This document shows, one piece after another, positions 1-8,310 of a DNA stretch of 64,000 nucleotides (positions are counted from its first letter, which is position 1; each line of letters opens with the position of its first letter). The notes beneath the pieces are model-generated. The model did no database searches, was not told the DNA's origin, and saw only the letters and a program-made list of their open reading frames with translations. The DNA comes from Chthonobacter albigriseus (GTDB lineage: Bacteria > Pseudomonadota > Alphaproteobacteria > Rhizobiales > Pleomorphomonadaceae), in the NCBI RefSeq assembly GCF_013839445.1, contig NZ_JACDIT010000001.1, positions 986,658 through 1,050,657 of the forward strand, written 5' to 3'. Both the position numbers and the translations under genes were made by a program.

Positions 1-266
1 GTCCCTCAGCCCTGATCCGATCGGCCACGGAGCCGATGCAGCATTCCGTTTACGTCAGCGGTAAGCACTTGAGCCATCTGGAATTCTTCTAGCTTCTCCC
101 AGGGGTGGCGTCAAAGCCCATCTCGCAGTGCAATAGTCTAATCCGCGCCGCAAACGGCTCTCCGAACCACTTAGCCCGGCACCCGTTGTCGGCAAGCATG
201 CGATGCCGTCACAACCCCCAGCGCCGATCGTCGCAGCTTACGCTTACCGTTGCCTTATCCGGCCGT
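1..266. other. left-edge non-coding stretch, nothing recognised
   Basis: This stretch lies between the window edge and the stop codon of the mesaconyl-CoA hydratase gene. Two plus-strand frames enter from the left and close at a TAA (62-64) and a TAG (90-92). Either could be the last codons of a gene outside the window, but the visible peptides are too short to identify. The sequence looks less GC-rich than its surroundings. I see no tRNA, terminator hairpin or repeat in it. Confidence 0.5.
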
Positions 267-1319
267 TCAGCGGGGCAGAAGAACCCAGATGTCGAGATCG
301 AGCACGACGGATGGGTCGATCTCGCCGGTGCCGGTCTTGTCGGGGAAGTCGTGGCAGGGCCGGTCCTTGGTGGCCACGAGGCGGACGCGAAGCGCGCCGA
401 CGTCGTCCCGGCCGGGCAGCGGCTGCTTGTCGAGGATCTCGGACCAGGCGTGAATGGTGTCGCCGGCGAACGACGGATTGGCGTGGCGACCACCGTTGAT
501 CGCGGCGATGTGGAAGGCGTTGCCGAGGCCGTTGAACATCAATGAGCGGGCCATGGAGATGACATGGCCGCCGTAGACGAGGCGGCGGCCGAACCGGCCC
601 TTGCCCTCGGTGTACTGGTTGAAGTGCACCTTGGCGGTGTTCTGCCAGAGGCGCGTCGCCATCTGGTGCTCGGCCTCCTCGATGGTCATGCCGTCGACGT
701 GGTCAATGCGTTCGCCAACCGCGTAGTCGCCCCACCGATCGGGGCTGCCGGACAGGAGCTCGTCCCAGCGGGACGGGTCGATCCGCGGGACCGCGCCGCC
801 GAGGTCGGCGGGGCCGAGCGCGGAGGGCAGCACGGGGACGACCGCCTCCGGAGCCGGCGCACTTTCATCACGCTTTCGCACCATCACCCAGCGCACGTAT
901 TCCAGCACGACCGTGCCGTCCTCGCGGCTGCCGGTGGAGCGGACGTAGACGGTGCCGGTCTTGCCGTTTGAGTTCTCCTTGACGCCGATCACCTCCGACA
1001 CCGTGGAGAGCGTGTCGCCGGGGAAGACCGGGGCGAGGAAGCGTCCGCCGGCATAGCCGAGGTTGGCGATGGCGTTTAGCGAGATGTCCGGGACGGTCTT
1101 GCCGAAGACCACGTGGAAGACCACGAGATCGTCGAGCGGGGCGCGGTCGTAGCCGATCGCACGGGCGAAGGCGTCCGACGACTGCACGGCGAAGCGCGAA
1201 CCGTAGAGGGCCTGGTAGAGAGCCGCATCGCCGGCGGTGACCGTCCGGGGTGTCGCGTGGCGCAGGATCCGGCCGACGGCGAAGTCCTCGAAGAAGTTAC
1301 CGCTGTTCGTCTTCGACAC
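267..1319 (-). CDS. mch: mesaconyl-CoA hydratase (MaoC family)
   Basis: The 350-residue protein has two MaoC-like hotdog halves (about 10-160 and 195-345). It closely resembles mesaconyl-CoA hydratase (beta-methylmalyl-CoA dehydratase) of the ethylmalonyl-CoA pathway, which interconverts mesaconyl-CoA and beta-methylmalyl-CoA in the cytoplasm during acetate or C1 assimilation. The N-terminal stretch with ATPRTVTAGDAALYQALYGS is typical of this family. The start is a GTG, supported by a GGGAGGA ribosome-binding site about five bases upstream. It is divergent from the acyltransferase gene across about 220 bp. No other ethylmalonyl-CoA pathway gene is in the window. A generic MaoC dehydratase is the alternative, but length and N-terminus favour Mch. 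Confidence 0.85.
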   Translation of the reverse strand: MSKTNSGNFFEDFAVGRILRHATPRTVTAGDAALYQALYGSRFAVQSSDAFARAIGYDRAPLDDLVVFHVVFGKTVPDISLNAIANLGYAGGRFLAPVFPGDTLSTVSEVIGVKENSNGKTGTVYVRSTGSREDGTVVLEYVRWVMVRKRDESAPAPEAVVPVLPSALGPADLGGAVPRIDPSRWDELLSGSPDRWGDYAVGERIDHVDGMTIEEAEHQMATRLWQNTAKVHFNQYTEGKGRFGRRLVYGGHVISMARSLMFNGLGNAFHIAAINGGRHANPSFAGDTIHAWSEILDKQPLPGRDDVGALRVRLVATKDRPCHDFPDKTGTGEIDPSVVLDLDIWVLLPR

Positions 1320-1539
1320 GCCCGTCCTCCCGTGGTGATCGCCAATCTTCGCGATGTCGCCGAGTGGTAAGAAGCCTGTCCGGCGCTGTCATCCCCGCCG
1401 TTGGTCGCGGGGGCGGCATGCCGCAGGCGGTTTTCAGGCCGCGAGGACGTGACTCGGATGCTATAGCGAGTTAACGATATATAGCGTTCCTGGCGAGCAT
1501 TAACCGACAGGACCGGGGGAAAACGCGTATTCGTCTCAA

Positions 1540-2616
1540 ATGCCTTTCGATCGGCATGCAATTGCGGCGGGCGTTACCATGGCACAAGCTTCTCGAGTGG
1601 ATTGGGTCGATGCAGCCAAAGGGCTTTGCATCGTTTTCGTGGTGATGATGCACTCCACGCTGGGTGTGCAGGAAGCCGCGGGCGAGACGGGCTGGCTCGG
1701 CACCGTGGTGGCCTTCGCCGCGCCGTTCCGCATGCCGGACTTCTTCCTGATCTCCGGCCTGTTCCTGTCGCGGGTCGTCGGTCGCGACTGGCGGACGTTC
1801 ACGGACCGCCGGATCATCCACTTCTTCTATTTCTACGTGCTCTGGATGACGATCCAGTTCGCATTCAAGTTCGATTCCATCCAGGCCCACTACCCGGATC
1901 GGAGTCTGATCAGCCTCTACCTGGAGAGCCTGTTCCTGCAGCCGTTCGGGACGCTCTGGTTCATCTGGATCCTGCCGTTCTTCGCGCTGACCGTGCGGCT
2001 GACCAGACAGGTTCCGGTGCCGGTGATGCTGGCGATCGCGGCGGTCCTGGAGATGTTGCCGATCCACACCGGCTGGATGGCGATCGACGAGTTCGCGTCG
2101 CGGTTCGTCTACTTCTATTCCGGCTATGCGCTGGCGCCGGTCATCTTCCGCCTTGCCGACGCCGCGGCCGGCCGGCCTCTCGCGGCGGCCGCCGCGCTGC
2201 TGGTCTGGGGCTTCGTCAACGGCTGGGCGGTGTTCGCGGGCTATTCGACGCTGCCGGGGCTGTCGCTGGCGCTCGGTTATGCCGGGGCGGTCGCAATCGT
2301 GATGGCATCGGTGCTGATCGGCATGACGCCGAAGCTCGGCGATGTCGCCCGTCATGTCGGATCGCAGTCGATCGTGGTCTACCTCGCCTTCTTCCTGCCG
2401 ATGGTGGTGACCCGCACCGTTCTCTTGAAGGCCGGCGTGATCGACGACATCGGCACGATCTCGGCGATCGTGACCGTGACCTCCGTGGTGGTGCCGTTCA
2501 TCATCCACTTCGTGGCGATGCGGACCGGGATGACCTTCCTGTTCGAACGGCCCCGCTGGGCGCGGATCGAGCGGCCGGAGACGGCGACCCGACCGGCCTC
2601 CACCGCGGTGGCCTGA
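1540..2616 (+). CDS. membrane acyltransferase, acyltransferase-3 family (YcfT-like)
   Basis: The 358-residue protein is very hydrophobic, with about ten predicted membrane segments. It starts with the usual acyltransferase-3 layout, WVDAAKGLCIVFVVMMH, where a charged residue and the family His sit in the first helix. Members transfer acyl groups to sugars, peptidoglycan or other exported glycans; the substrate here is unknown. The first ATG is at 1540. A second in-frame ATG at 1579 (MAQASRVDW) fits the usual N-terminus better, and neither has a strong ribosome-binding site. The upstream region is AT-rich and carries a TATAGCG direct repeat (1462-1468 and 1480-1486). polA follows 90 bp downstream on the same strand. 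Confidence 0.75.
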   Translation: MPFDRHAIAAGVTMAQASRVDWVDAAKGLCIVFVVMMHSTLGVQEAAGETGWLGTVVAFAAPFRMPDFFLISGLFLSRVVGRDWRTFTDRRIIHFFYFYVLWMTIQFAFKFDSIQAHYPDRSLISLYLESLFLQPFGTLWFIWILPFFALTVRLTRQVPVPVMLAIAAVLEMLPIHTGWMAIDEFASRFVYFYSGYALAPVIFRLADAAAGRPLAAAAALLVWGFVNGWAVFAGYSTLPGLSLALGYAGAVAIVMASVLIGMTPKLGDVARHVGSQSIVVYLAFFLPMVVTRTVLLKAGVIDDIGTISAIVTVTSVVVPFIIHFVAMRTGMTFLFERPRWARIERPETATRPASTAVA

Positions 2617-2706
2617 CAGGGCTTGCGGGGGACGGGCTGAACTGCGGGCGGGAGAGGCTTTGCCTGCCTCTTCCCTCCCCTCGCCCGTGCGGGCATAGTC
2701 CCGGCC

Positions 2707-5700
2707 ATGTCGAACGATGCCGCATCCTCCCGTCCCGTCGCCGCCGGGGACCACGTGTTCCTGGTCGACGGCTCCGGCTACATCTTCCGGGCCTACCACG
2801 CCCTGCCGCCGTTGACGCGCAAGTCCGACGGGCTGCCGATCGGCGCCGTGGCGGGCTTCTGCAACATGCTGTGGCGGCTCCTGAAGGAGGCCGACGCGAC
2901 GGCGGCGCGGGTCAAGCCGACGCACATCGCCGTGGTGTTCGACGCCTCGGCGGTGACCTTCCGCAATGCGATCTACGACCAGTACAAGGCGCAGCGGCCG
3001 GAGCCGCCGGCCGACCTCAGGCCGCAGTTCGGGCTGATCCGGGAGGCGGTGAAGGCGTTCAACGTCGCCTGCGTGGAGCAGGACGGGTTCGAGGCCGACG
3101 ACCTGATCGCGACCTACACCACGCTGGCGCGCAAGGCCGGAGCGGACGTGACGATCGTCTCCTCCGACAAGGACCTGATGCAGCTCGTCGAGAACGACTG
3201 CGTGGTGCTGCTCGACACGATGAAGGACAAGCGGATCGGGCCTGCCGAGGTGATGGAGAAGTTCGGCGTGCCGCCGAACAAGGTCATCGACGTGCAGTCG
3301 CTCGCTGGCGACAGCGTCGACAACGTGCCGGGCGTGCCGGGCATCGGCGTGAAGACCGCAGCGCAGCTGATCCTGGAGTATGGCGACCTGGAGACGCTGC
3401 TCGCCCACGCGTCGGAGATCAAGCAGCCGAAGCGGCGGGAGAGCCTGATCCAGTTCGCCGAGCAGGCGCGGATCTCCCGCCGGCTGGTGTCGCTCGACTG
3501 CGCGGTGCCGCTGGAGCACGGGATCGACACGCTCGGCGTCCGGGCGATCGAGGGCGAGCAGGCGATCGCCTTCCTGAAGGCGATGGAGTTCAATTCGCTG
3601 ACCCGGCGGATCGCCGACGCCACCGGGGCGGATCCGGCCAAGGTGCAGCCTTCCAGCGTGCCGGTGAAGCACTGGCCACCCGACGCCGGCTCGACAGGCG
3701 ACGCGGCCGCAGCGCCGGAAGACGGCGGCGAGGGCGCCCCGGTTGCGCCGAAGGCGAACCGGACAGCGGCGCCGGCCTCCAAGACGCCTGCGCCCAGCAC
3801 ACCGGCTGCGCCCGGCGCAGGAACGCCCGCGGCTCTCGCGGCGTCGGCGCTTGAAGCCATGCGCGCGCTACCGGTGGATCACGCCGGCTACGAGACGGTG
3901 ACCACGCTGGACGCGCTCGCCGTCTGGATCAACGAGGCGGCCGCGGCGGGGTTGGTGGCGTTCGATACGGAGAGCACGTCGCTGGACGTGATGCGGGCGG
4001 AGCTCTGCGGGGTGTCGCTGGCGACCCGGCCGGGCCGGGCCTGCTACATCCCGCTGTCGCATCGCTCCGGCGCCGGCGACCTGCTCGGCGGCGGTCTGGT
4101 GGACGGGCAGATCAAACTGAAGGACGCGCTCGCGGCGCTGAAGCCGATCCTGGAGAGCCCGGCGATCCTGAAGGTGGCGCAAAACGCCAAGTACGACATC
4201 ACGCTGCTCTCGCGCTACGGGATCGACGTCGCGCCGTTCGACGACACGATGCTGCTCTCCTACGCCCTCGACGCTGGCACCGGCGGCCATGGGATGGACG
4301 AGCTCAGCGAGAAGTGGCTCGGCCACAAGCCGATCGCCTTCAAGGACGTCTGCGGCTCGGGCAAGGGGCAGATCACCTTCGACCAGGTGGCGCTCGACAA
4401 GGCCACGCAGTATGCGGCCGAGGACGCGGACGTGACGCTCCGGCTCTGGACGGTGCTGAAGCCGCGCCTGCCGGCGGAGAGCATGACCACGGTCTACGAG
4501 ACGCTGGAGCGTCCGCTGGTGCCGGTGCTGTCGCGGATGGAGAAGCGCGGCATCCAGGTGGACCGGCAGATCCTGTCGCGGCTTTCCGGCGACTTCGCGC
4601 AAGGCATGGCGCGGATGGAGGCCGACATCCACGAGATGGCGGGGGAGAGCTTCAACATTGGCAGCCCCAAACAGATCGGCGACATCCTGTTCGGGCGCAT
4701 GGGCCTCGGCGATGGTGCGGCGAAGAAGACCAAGACTGGCGCCTGGGCGACCGGGGCCGACGTGCTGGAGGACCTTGCCGCGCAAGGCCATCCGCTGCCG
4801 AAGCGGATCCTCGACTGGCGCCAGCTTTCCAAGCTGAAGTCGACCTACACGGACGCCCTGCCCGTCTACATGCACCCGGAGACAGGCCGCGTGCACACCT
4901 GCTTCTCGCTTGCCTCCACAACCACCGGCCGACTCTCCTCGTCGGAGCCGAACCTGCAGAACATCCCGGTGCGGACCGAGGAGGGGCGGAAGATCCGCAC
5001 CGCCTTCGTGGCGCCGCCCGGACGCAAGCTGGTGTCGGCGGACTACAGCCAGATCGAGCTCCGCGTGCTCGCCCATGTGGCCGACATCCCGCAGCTGAAG
5101 CGCGCCTTCGAGGACGGGCTCGACATCCACGCGATGACGGCGTCGGAGATGTTCGGTGTGCCGATCGAGGGCATGGACCCGCAGGTGCGGCGGCGCGCCA
5201 AGGCGATCAACTTCGGCATCATCTACGGCATCTCGGCCTTCGGGCTCGCCAACCAGCTCGGCATCGACCGCAACGAGGCGGGCGACTACATCAAGCGCTA
5301 CTTCGAACGGTTTCCGGGGATCCGCGACTACATGGACGCGACCAAGCGGTTCGCGCGGGAGAACGGCTTCGTGCGGACGATCTTCGGGCGCAAGGCGCAC
5401 TATCCGGAGATCAACGCGCCCAACCCGTCGATGCGAGCCTTCATGGAGCGGGCGGCGATCAACGCGCCGATCCAGGGTTCAGCCGCCGACATCATTCGCC
5501 GGGCGATGATCCGGATGGAACCGGCGCTGGACGAAGCGGGCCTTTCGGCGCTGCTCCTCCTGCAGGTCCACGACGAACTGGTGTTCGAGGTGCCGGACGA
5601 CGAGATCGAGGCGACGCTTCCCGTCGTGACGCGGGTGATGGAGCAGGCGGCTGAGCCAGCGTTGAAGCTGAGCGTGCCGCTTCGCGTGGACGCGCGGGCG

Positions 5701-5727
5701 GCGACGAACTGGGAAGAAGCGCACTGA
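2707..5727 (+). CDS. polA: DNA polymerase I
   Basis: The 1006-residue enzyme fills gaps and removes RNA primers during replication and repair. In order it has a 5'-3' exonuclease/flap domain (about 15-290), an Ala/Pro-rich linker (about 300-390), a 3'-5' proofreading domain (about 395-580) and a family A polymerase domain (about 620-1004). Proofreading looks active: FDTES, NAKYD and the EDADVT motif supply the acidic residues. Polymerase motifs A (SADYSQIELR), B (RRRAKAINFGIIYG) and C (QVHDELV) are intact. It is longer than the E. coli enzyme (928 residues), mainly because of the linker. The ATG at 2707 lacks a strong ribosome-binding site. Confidence 0.97.
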   Translation: MSNDAASSRPVAAGDHVFLVDGSGYIFRAYHALPPLTRKSDGLPIGAVAGFCNMLWRLLKEADATAARVKPTHIAVVFDASAVTFRNAIYDQYKAQRPEPPADLRPQFGLIREAVKAFNVACVEQDGFEADDLIATYTTLARKAGADVTIVSSDKDLMQLVENDCVVLLDTMKDKRIGPAEVMEKFGVPPNKVIDVQSLAGDSVDNVPGVPGIGVKTAAQLILEYGDLETLLAHASEIKQPKRRESLIQFAEQARISRRLVSLDCAVPLEHGIDTLGVRAIEGEQAIAFLKAMEFNSLTRRIADATGADPAKVQPSSVPVKHWPPDAGSTGDAAAAPEDGGEGAPVAPKANRTAAPASKTPAPSTPAAPGAGTPAALAASALEAMRALPVDHAGYETVTTLDALAVWINEAAAAGLVAFDTESTSLDVMRAELCGVSLATRPGRACYIPLSHRSGAGDLLGGGLVDGQIKLKDALAALKPILESPAILKVAQNAKYDITLLSRYGIDVAPFDDTMLLSYALDAGTGGHGMDELSEKWLGHKPIAFKDVCGSGKGQITFDQVALDKATQYAAEDADVTLRLWTVLKPRLPAESMTTVYETLERPLVPVLSRMEKRGIQVDRQILSRLSGDFAQGMARMEADIHEMAGESFNIGSPKQIGDILFGRMGLGDGAAKKTKTGAWATGADVLEDLAAQGHPLPKRILDWRQLSKLKSTYTDALPVYMHPETGRVHTCFSLASTTTGRLSSSEPNLQNIPVRTEEGRKIRTAFVAPPGRKLVSADYSQIELRVLAHVADIPQLKRAFEDGLDIHAMTASEMFGVPIEGMDPQVRRRAKAINFGIIYGISAFGLANQLGIDRNEAGDYIKRYFERFPGIRDYMDATKRFARENGFVRTIFGRKAHYPEINAPNPSMRAFMERAAINAPIQGSAADIIRRAMIRMEPALDEAGLSALLLLQVHDELVFEVPDDEIEATLPVVTRVMEQAAEPALKLSVPLRVDARAATNWEEAH

Positions 5728-5765
5728 CCCACGCAGGCAGGCCATCCGGTCCGCTCAGGCGGCGC

Positions 5766-6776
5766 TCAGATCCCCTTCCACGCCCGGTACCAAGCGACGA
5801 AAGCCTTCACGCCGGTCTCTACCGGGGTGTGCGGACGGTAGCCGGTCAGCGCCTCCAGGAGGGCCGCCGACGCGTAGGTGCGGGGCACGTCGCCCTGCTG
5901 CATCGGCAGCATGTTGCGGACGGCGGGCTTGCCGACCGCGGCCTCGACCGTGTCGACGAAGGGGAGCAGGCCGATCGGCTGGCCGCCGCCGATGTTGACG
6001 ACACGGAACGGAGCGATCCGGGACAGGGTGTCGGCGACGCCCTCCCCCGCCGCGCGGTTGGCTTCCGACGGCGCGATCGGCACCAGTCGGATGATGGCTT
6101 CGACGAGATCGTCGATGTAGGTGAAGTCGCGCTCCATCCGGCCTTCGCCGTAGATGTCGATCGGCCGGTCGGCGAGGATGGCATCGACGAACTTGAAGAG
6201 CGCCATGTCCGGACGGCCCCACGGCCCGTAGACCGTGAAGAAGCGGAAGGCGGTGGTCGGGATCGCGTAGAGGTGGGCGTAGGAATGCGCCATCACCTCC
6301 ATCGACTTCTTGGTCGCCGCATAGAGCGTCAGCGGCTCGTCCGCCCGGTCGGTCTCGGCGAAGGGCACCGTTTCCGCCGCGCCGTAGATGGAGCTGGTCG
6401 AAGCGAGCAGAAGATGCGCCGGCTTCGCCTGCCGGGCGAGCTCCAGCACGTTCCAGGATCCAACCAGATTGGAATCGACGTAGGCCTTGGGATTCTCAAG
6501 GCTGTAGCGAACGCCGGCCTGGGCGGCGAGGTGGATGATGACATCCGGCTCGGCCAGTTCCGCGGCGGCGGCGAGGGCCGCGGGATCCTCCAGCTGGGCC
6601 ACGACGGCCTTGAAACCGTTGGAGCGGGCCAGGACGGCGTGCCTGGCCTCCTTGAGGCGGACGTCGTAGTAGGGCGTCATCGCGTCGAAGCCGACGACGA
6701 AGTGCCCTTCGTCCAACAACCGGCGGGCGAGGTTGAAGCCGATGAAGCCCGCCGTGCCGGTGATCAGGAAACGCAT
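5766..6776 (-). CDS. NAD-dependent epimerase, probable UDP-glucuronate 4-epimerase
   Basis: The 336-residue extended SDR protein has an N-terminal Rossmann motif ([12 protein letters not shown]), a catalytic YAATK and the [16 protein letters not shown] block typical of UDP-glucuronate 4-epimerases (LspL/Cap1J type). These convert UDP-glucuronate to UDP-galacturonate for LPS or capsule. The ATG overlaps the stop of the UDP-glucose dehydrogenase gene by one base (TGATG), so the two are probably translationally coupled. Together they would convert UDP-glucose to UDP-glucuronate and then UDP-galacturonate. An open frame extends further upstream but lies inside ugd and is not homologous, so the ATG at 6776 was chosen. 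Another UDP-sugar epimerase specificity is possible. Confidence 0.88.
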   Translation of the reverse strand: MRFLITGTAGFIGFNLARRLLDEGHFVVGFDAMTPYYDVRLKEARHAVLARSNGFKAVVAQLEDPAALAAAAELAEPDVIIHLAAQAGVRYSLENPKAYVDSNLVGSWNVLELARQAKPAHLLLASTSSIYGAAETVPFAETDRADEPLTLYAATKKSMEVMAHSYAHLYAIPTTAFRFFTVYGPWGRPDMALFKFVDAILADRPIDIYGEGRMERDFTYIDDLVEAIIRLVPIAPSEANRAAGEGVADTLSRIAPFRVVNIGGGQPIGLLPFVDTVEAAVGKPAVRNMLPMQQGDVPRTYASAALLEALTGYRPHTPVETGVKAFVAWYRAWKGI

Positions 6777-8119
6777 CACTCGGCGGCCTGGCCGATCGGC
6801 TTCAGGATGTCTTCCGCAGGCCGGCCGACGCTGACGTAGTGGAAGCCGTACTTGGCCACCTGCTCGCGCCGGTAGACGTTGCGCAGATCGACGAGCACCG
6901 GCGTGTTCATCACCTCGCGCAGGCGCTTGAAGTCGAGCGCCCGGAAGGCGTCCCACTCGGTGACGATGACGAGCACGTCGGCGCCGGTGGCGACGTCGTA
7001 GGCGGACTCGCCGTAGGTGACGTTGTCCAGCATGCCTTCGGCTGCTTCCATGCCTTCCGGATCATAGGCGCGGATGAGCGCGCCGCCGTCCTGCAGGGCC
7101 TGGATGATGGAGATGGACGGGGCTTCGCGCATGTCGTCGGTGTTCGGCTTGAAGGTGAGGCCGAGCACCGCGACCGTGCGTCCGCGCACGTCGCCGCCGC
7201 AGGCTGCCACCACCTTGCGGGCCATGGCGCGCTTGCGGGCGTCGTTGATGGCCACCGTGGTCTCGATCAGGCGGACCGGGCTGTCGTGGTCCTGCGCGGT
7301 CTTCACCAGGGCCAGCGTGTCCTTGGGAAAGCACGACCCGCCGTAGCCCGGGCCGGCGTGCAGGAACTTGGAGCCGATGCGGTTGTCGAGGCCGATGCCG
7401 CGCGCGACCTCCTGGACGTTGGCGCCGACCTTTTCGCAGAGGTCCGCGATCTCGTTGATGAAGGTGATCTTCATGGCGAGGAAGGCGTTGGCCGCGTACT
7501 TGATCAGCTCGGAGGTGCGGCGGGCGGTGAAGAGCAGCGGGTTCTGGTTGAGGTAGAGCGGCCGGTAGACCTCGGTCATCACCTCGCGCGCGCGGTCGTC
7601 CTCCAGGCCGACGACGATGCGGTCAGGCCGCTTGAAGTCGGCGATGGCGGCGCCTTCGCGCAGGAACTCCGGATTGGAGACCACGGCGACGTCGGCCTTC
7701 GGGTTGGCCTCGCGGATGATGCGCTCCACCTCGTCGCCGGTGCCGACCGGCACGGTGGACTTGGTGACGACGACCGTGAAGCCGTCGACCGCGCCGGCGA
7801 TCTCACGGGCGGCTCCGTAGACGTAGGAGAGATCGGCGTGACCGTCGCCGCGGCGGGACGGGGTGCCGACGGCGATGAAGACCACGTCGGCCGCAGCGAC
7901 CGGGCCGGACAGGTCCGTCGTGAAGGACAGTCGCCTGGCGGCGACGTTGGTTGCGACAAGCGCATCCAGACCAGGTTCAAAGATCGGGATTTCGCCATTT
8001 TCCAGCGCGGCGATCTTCTTCACGTCCTTGTCGATGCAGGTCACCTCGTGGCCAAAGTCCGCAAGGCAAGCGCCCGAAACCAGGCCGACGTAGCCTGAAC
8101 CGATCATCGCTATGCGCAA
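6776..8119 (-). CDS. ugd: UDP-glucose 6-dehydrogenase
   Basis: This cytoplasmic enzyme oxidises UDP-glucose to UDP-glucuronate with two NAD+. The NAD-binding motif [17 protein letters not shown] is at the N-terminus, and the catalytic cysteine lies in [13 protein letters not shown]. The three usual domains (NAD binding, central, UDP binding) are complete. I place the start at a TTG (8119), giving 447 residues, because a GGAGGG ribosome-binding site sits eight bases upstream and the fold begins right there. The frame stays open to 8176, but that extension looks unrelated. It is the first gene of an operon with the UDP-glucuronate epimerase and is divergent from the PBP1A gene. Confidence 0.93.
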   Translation of the reverse strand: MRIAMIGSGYVGLVSGACLADFGHEVTCIDKDVKKIAALENGEIPIFEPGLDALVATNVAARRLSFTTDLSGPVAAADVVFIAVGTPSRRGDGHADLSYVYGAAREIAGAVDGFTVVVTKSTVPVGTGDEVERIIREANPKADVAVVSNPEFLREGAAIADFKRPDRIVVGLEDDRAREVMTEVYRPLYLNQNPLLFTARRTSELIKYAANAFLAMKITFINEIADLCEKVGANVQEVARGIGLDNRIGSKFLHAGPGYGGSCFPKDTLALVKTAQDHDSPVRLIETTVAINDARKRAMARKVVAACGGDVRGRTVAVLGLTFKPNTDDMREAPSISIIQALQDGGALIRAYDPEGMEAAEGMLDNVTYGESAYDVATGADVLVIVTEWDAFRALDFKRLREVMNTPVLVDLRNVYRREQVAKYGFHYVSVGRPAEDILKPIGQAAE

Positions 8120-8209
8120 GAGTGAGGCCCTCCGTTGTGCGGGGCCGTTATCATCCACAAACCGCCCTTTTCGCAAGCAATAACGACTCCGAGCGGGCGC
8201 GGCACAAGC

Positions 8210-8224
8210 TTAACCACCCCTTAA
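8210..8224. promoter_or_regulatory. CtrA-type binding site TTAA-N7-TTAA
   Basis: The sequence TTAACCACCCCTTAA exactly matches the full alphaproteobacterial CtrA consensus (TTAA, seven bases, TTAA). It lies in the 191 bp between the divergent ugd and PBP1A starts, 86 bp before the PBP1A ATG and 90 bp before the ugd TTG. A GANTC methylation site (GACTC, 8185-8189) is close by. Binding is inferred from the motif only. Confidence 0.6.
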
Positions 8225-8310
8225 ACCGGCCCATCCATCCTCGGATGAGCGCCCGGGCCGGACGGCATCCGCCGACGGCCGGAGCGCCACCCTGAACCAG
8301 GTTTTCCGCG

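Noticed and set aside
105-545. 146-codon plus-strand frame at the left edge
   Set aside because: Most of it lies antisense to the mesaconyl-CoA hydratase gene; the free part is too short to judge.
1471-3672. 733-codon minus-strand open frame
   Set aside because: It is antisense to the acyltransferase gene and polA. The translation is low-complexity Arg/His/Asp-rich sequence caused by GC-rich third positions.
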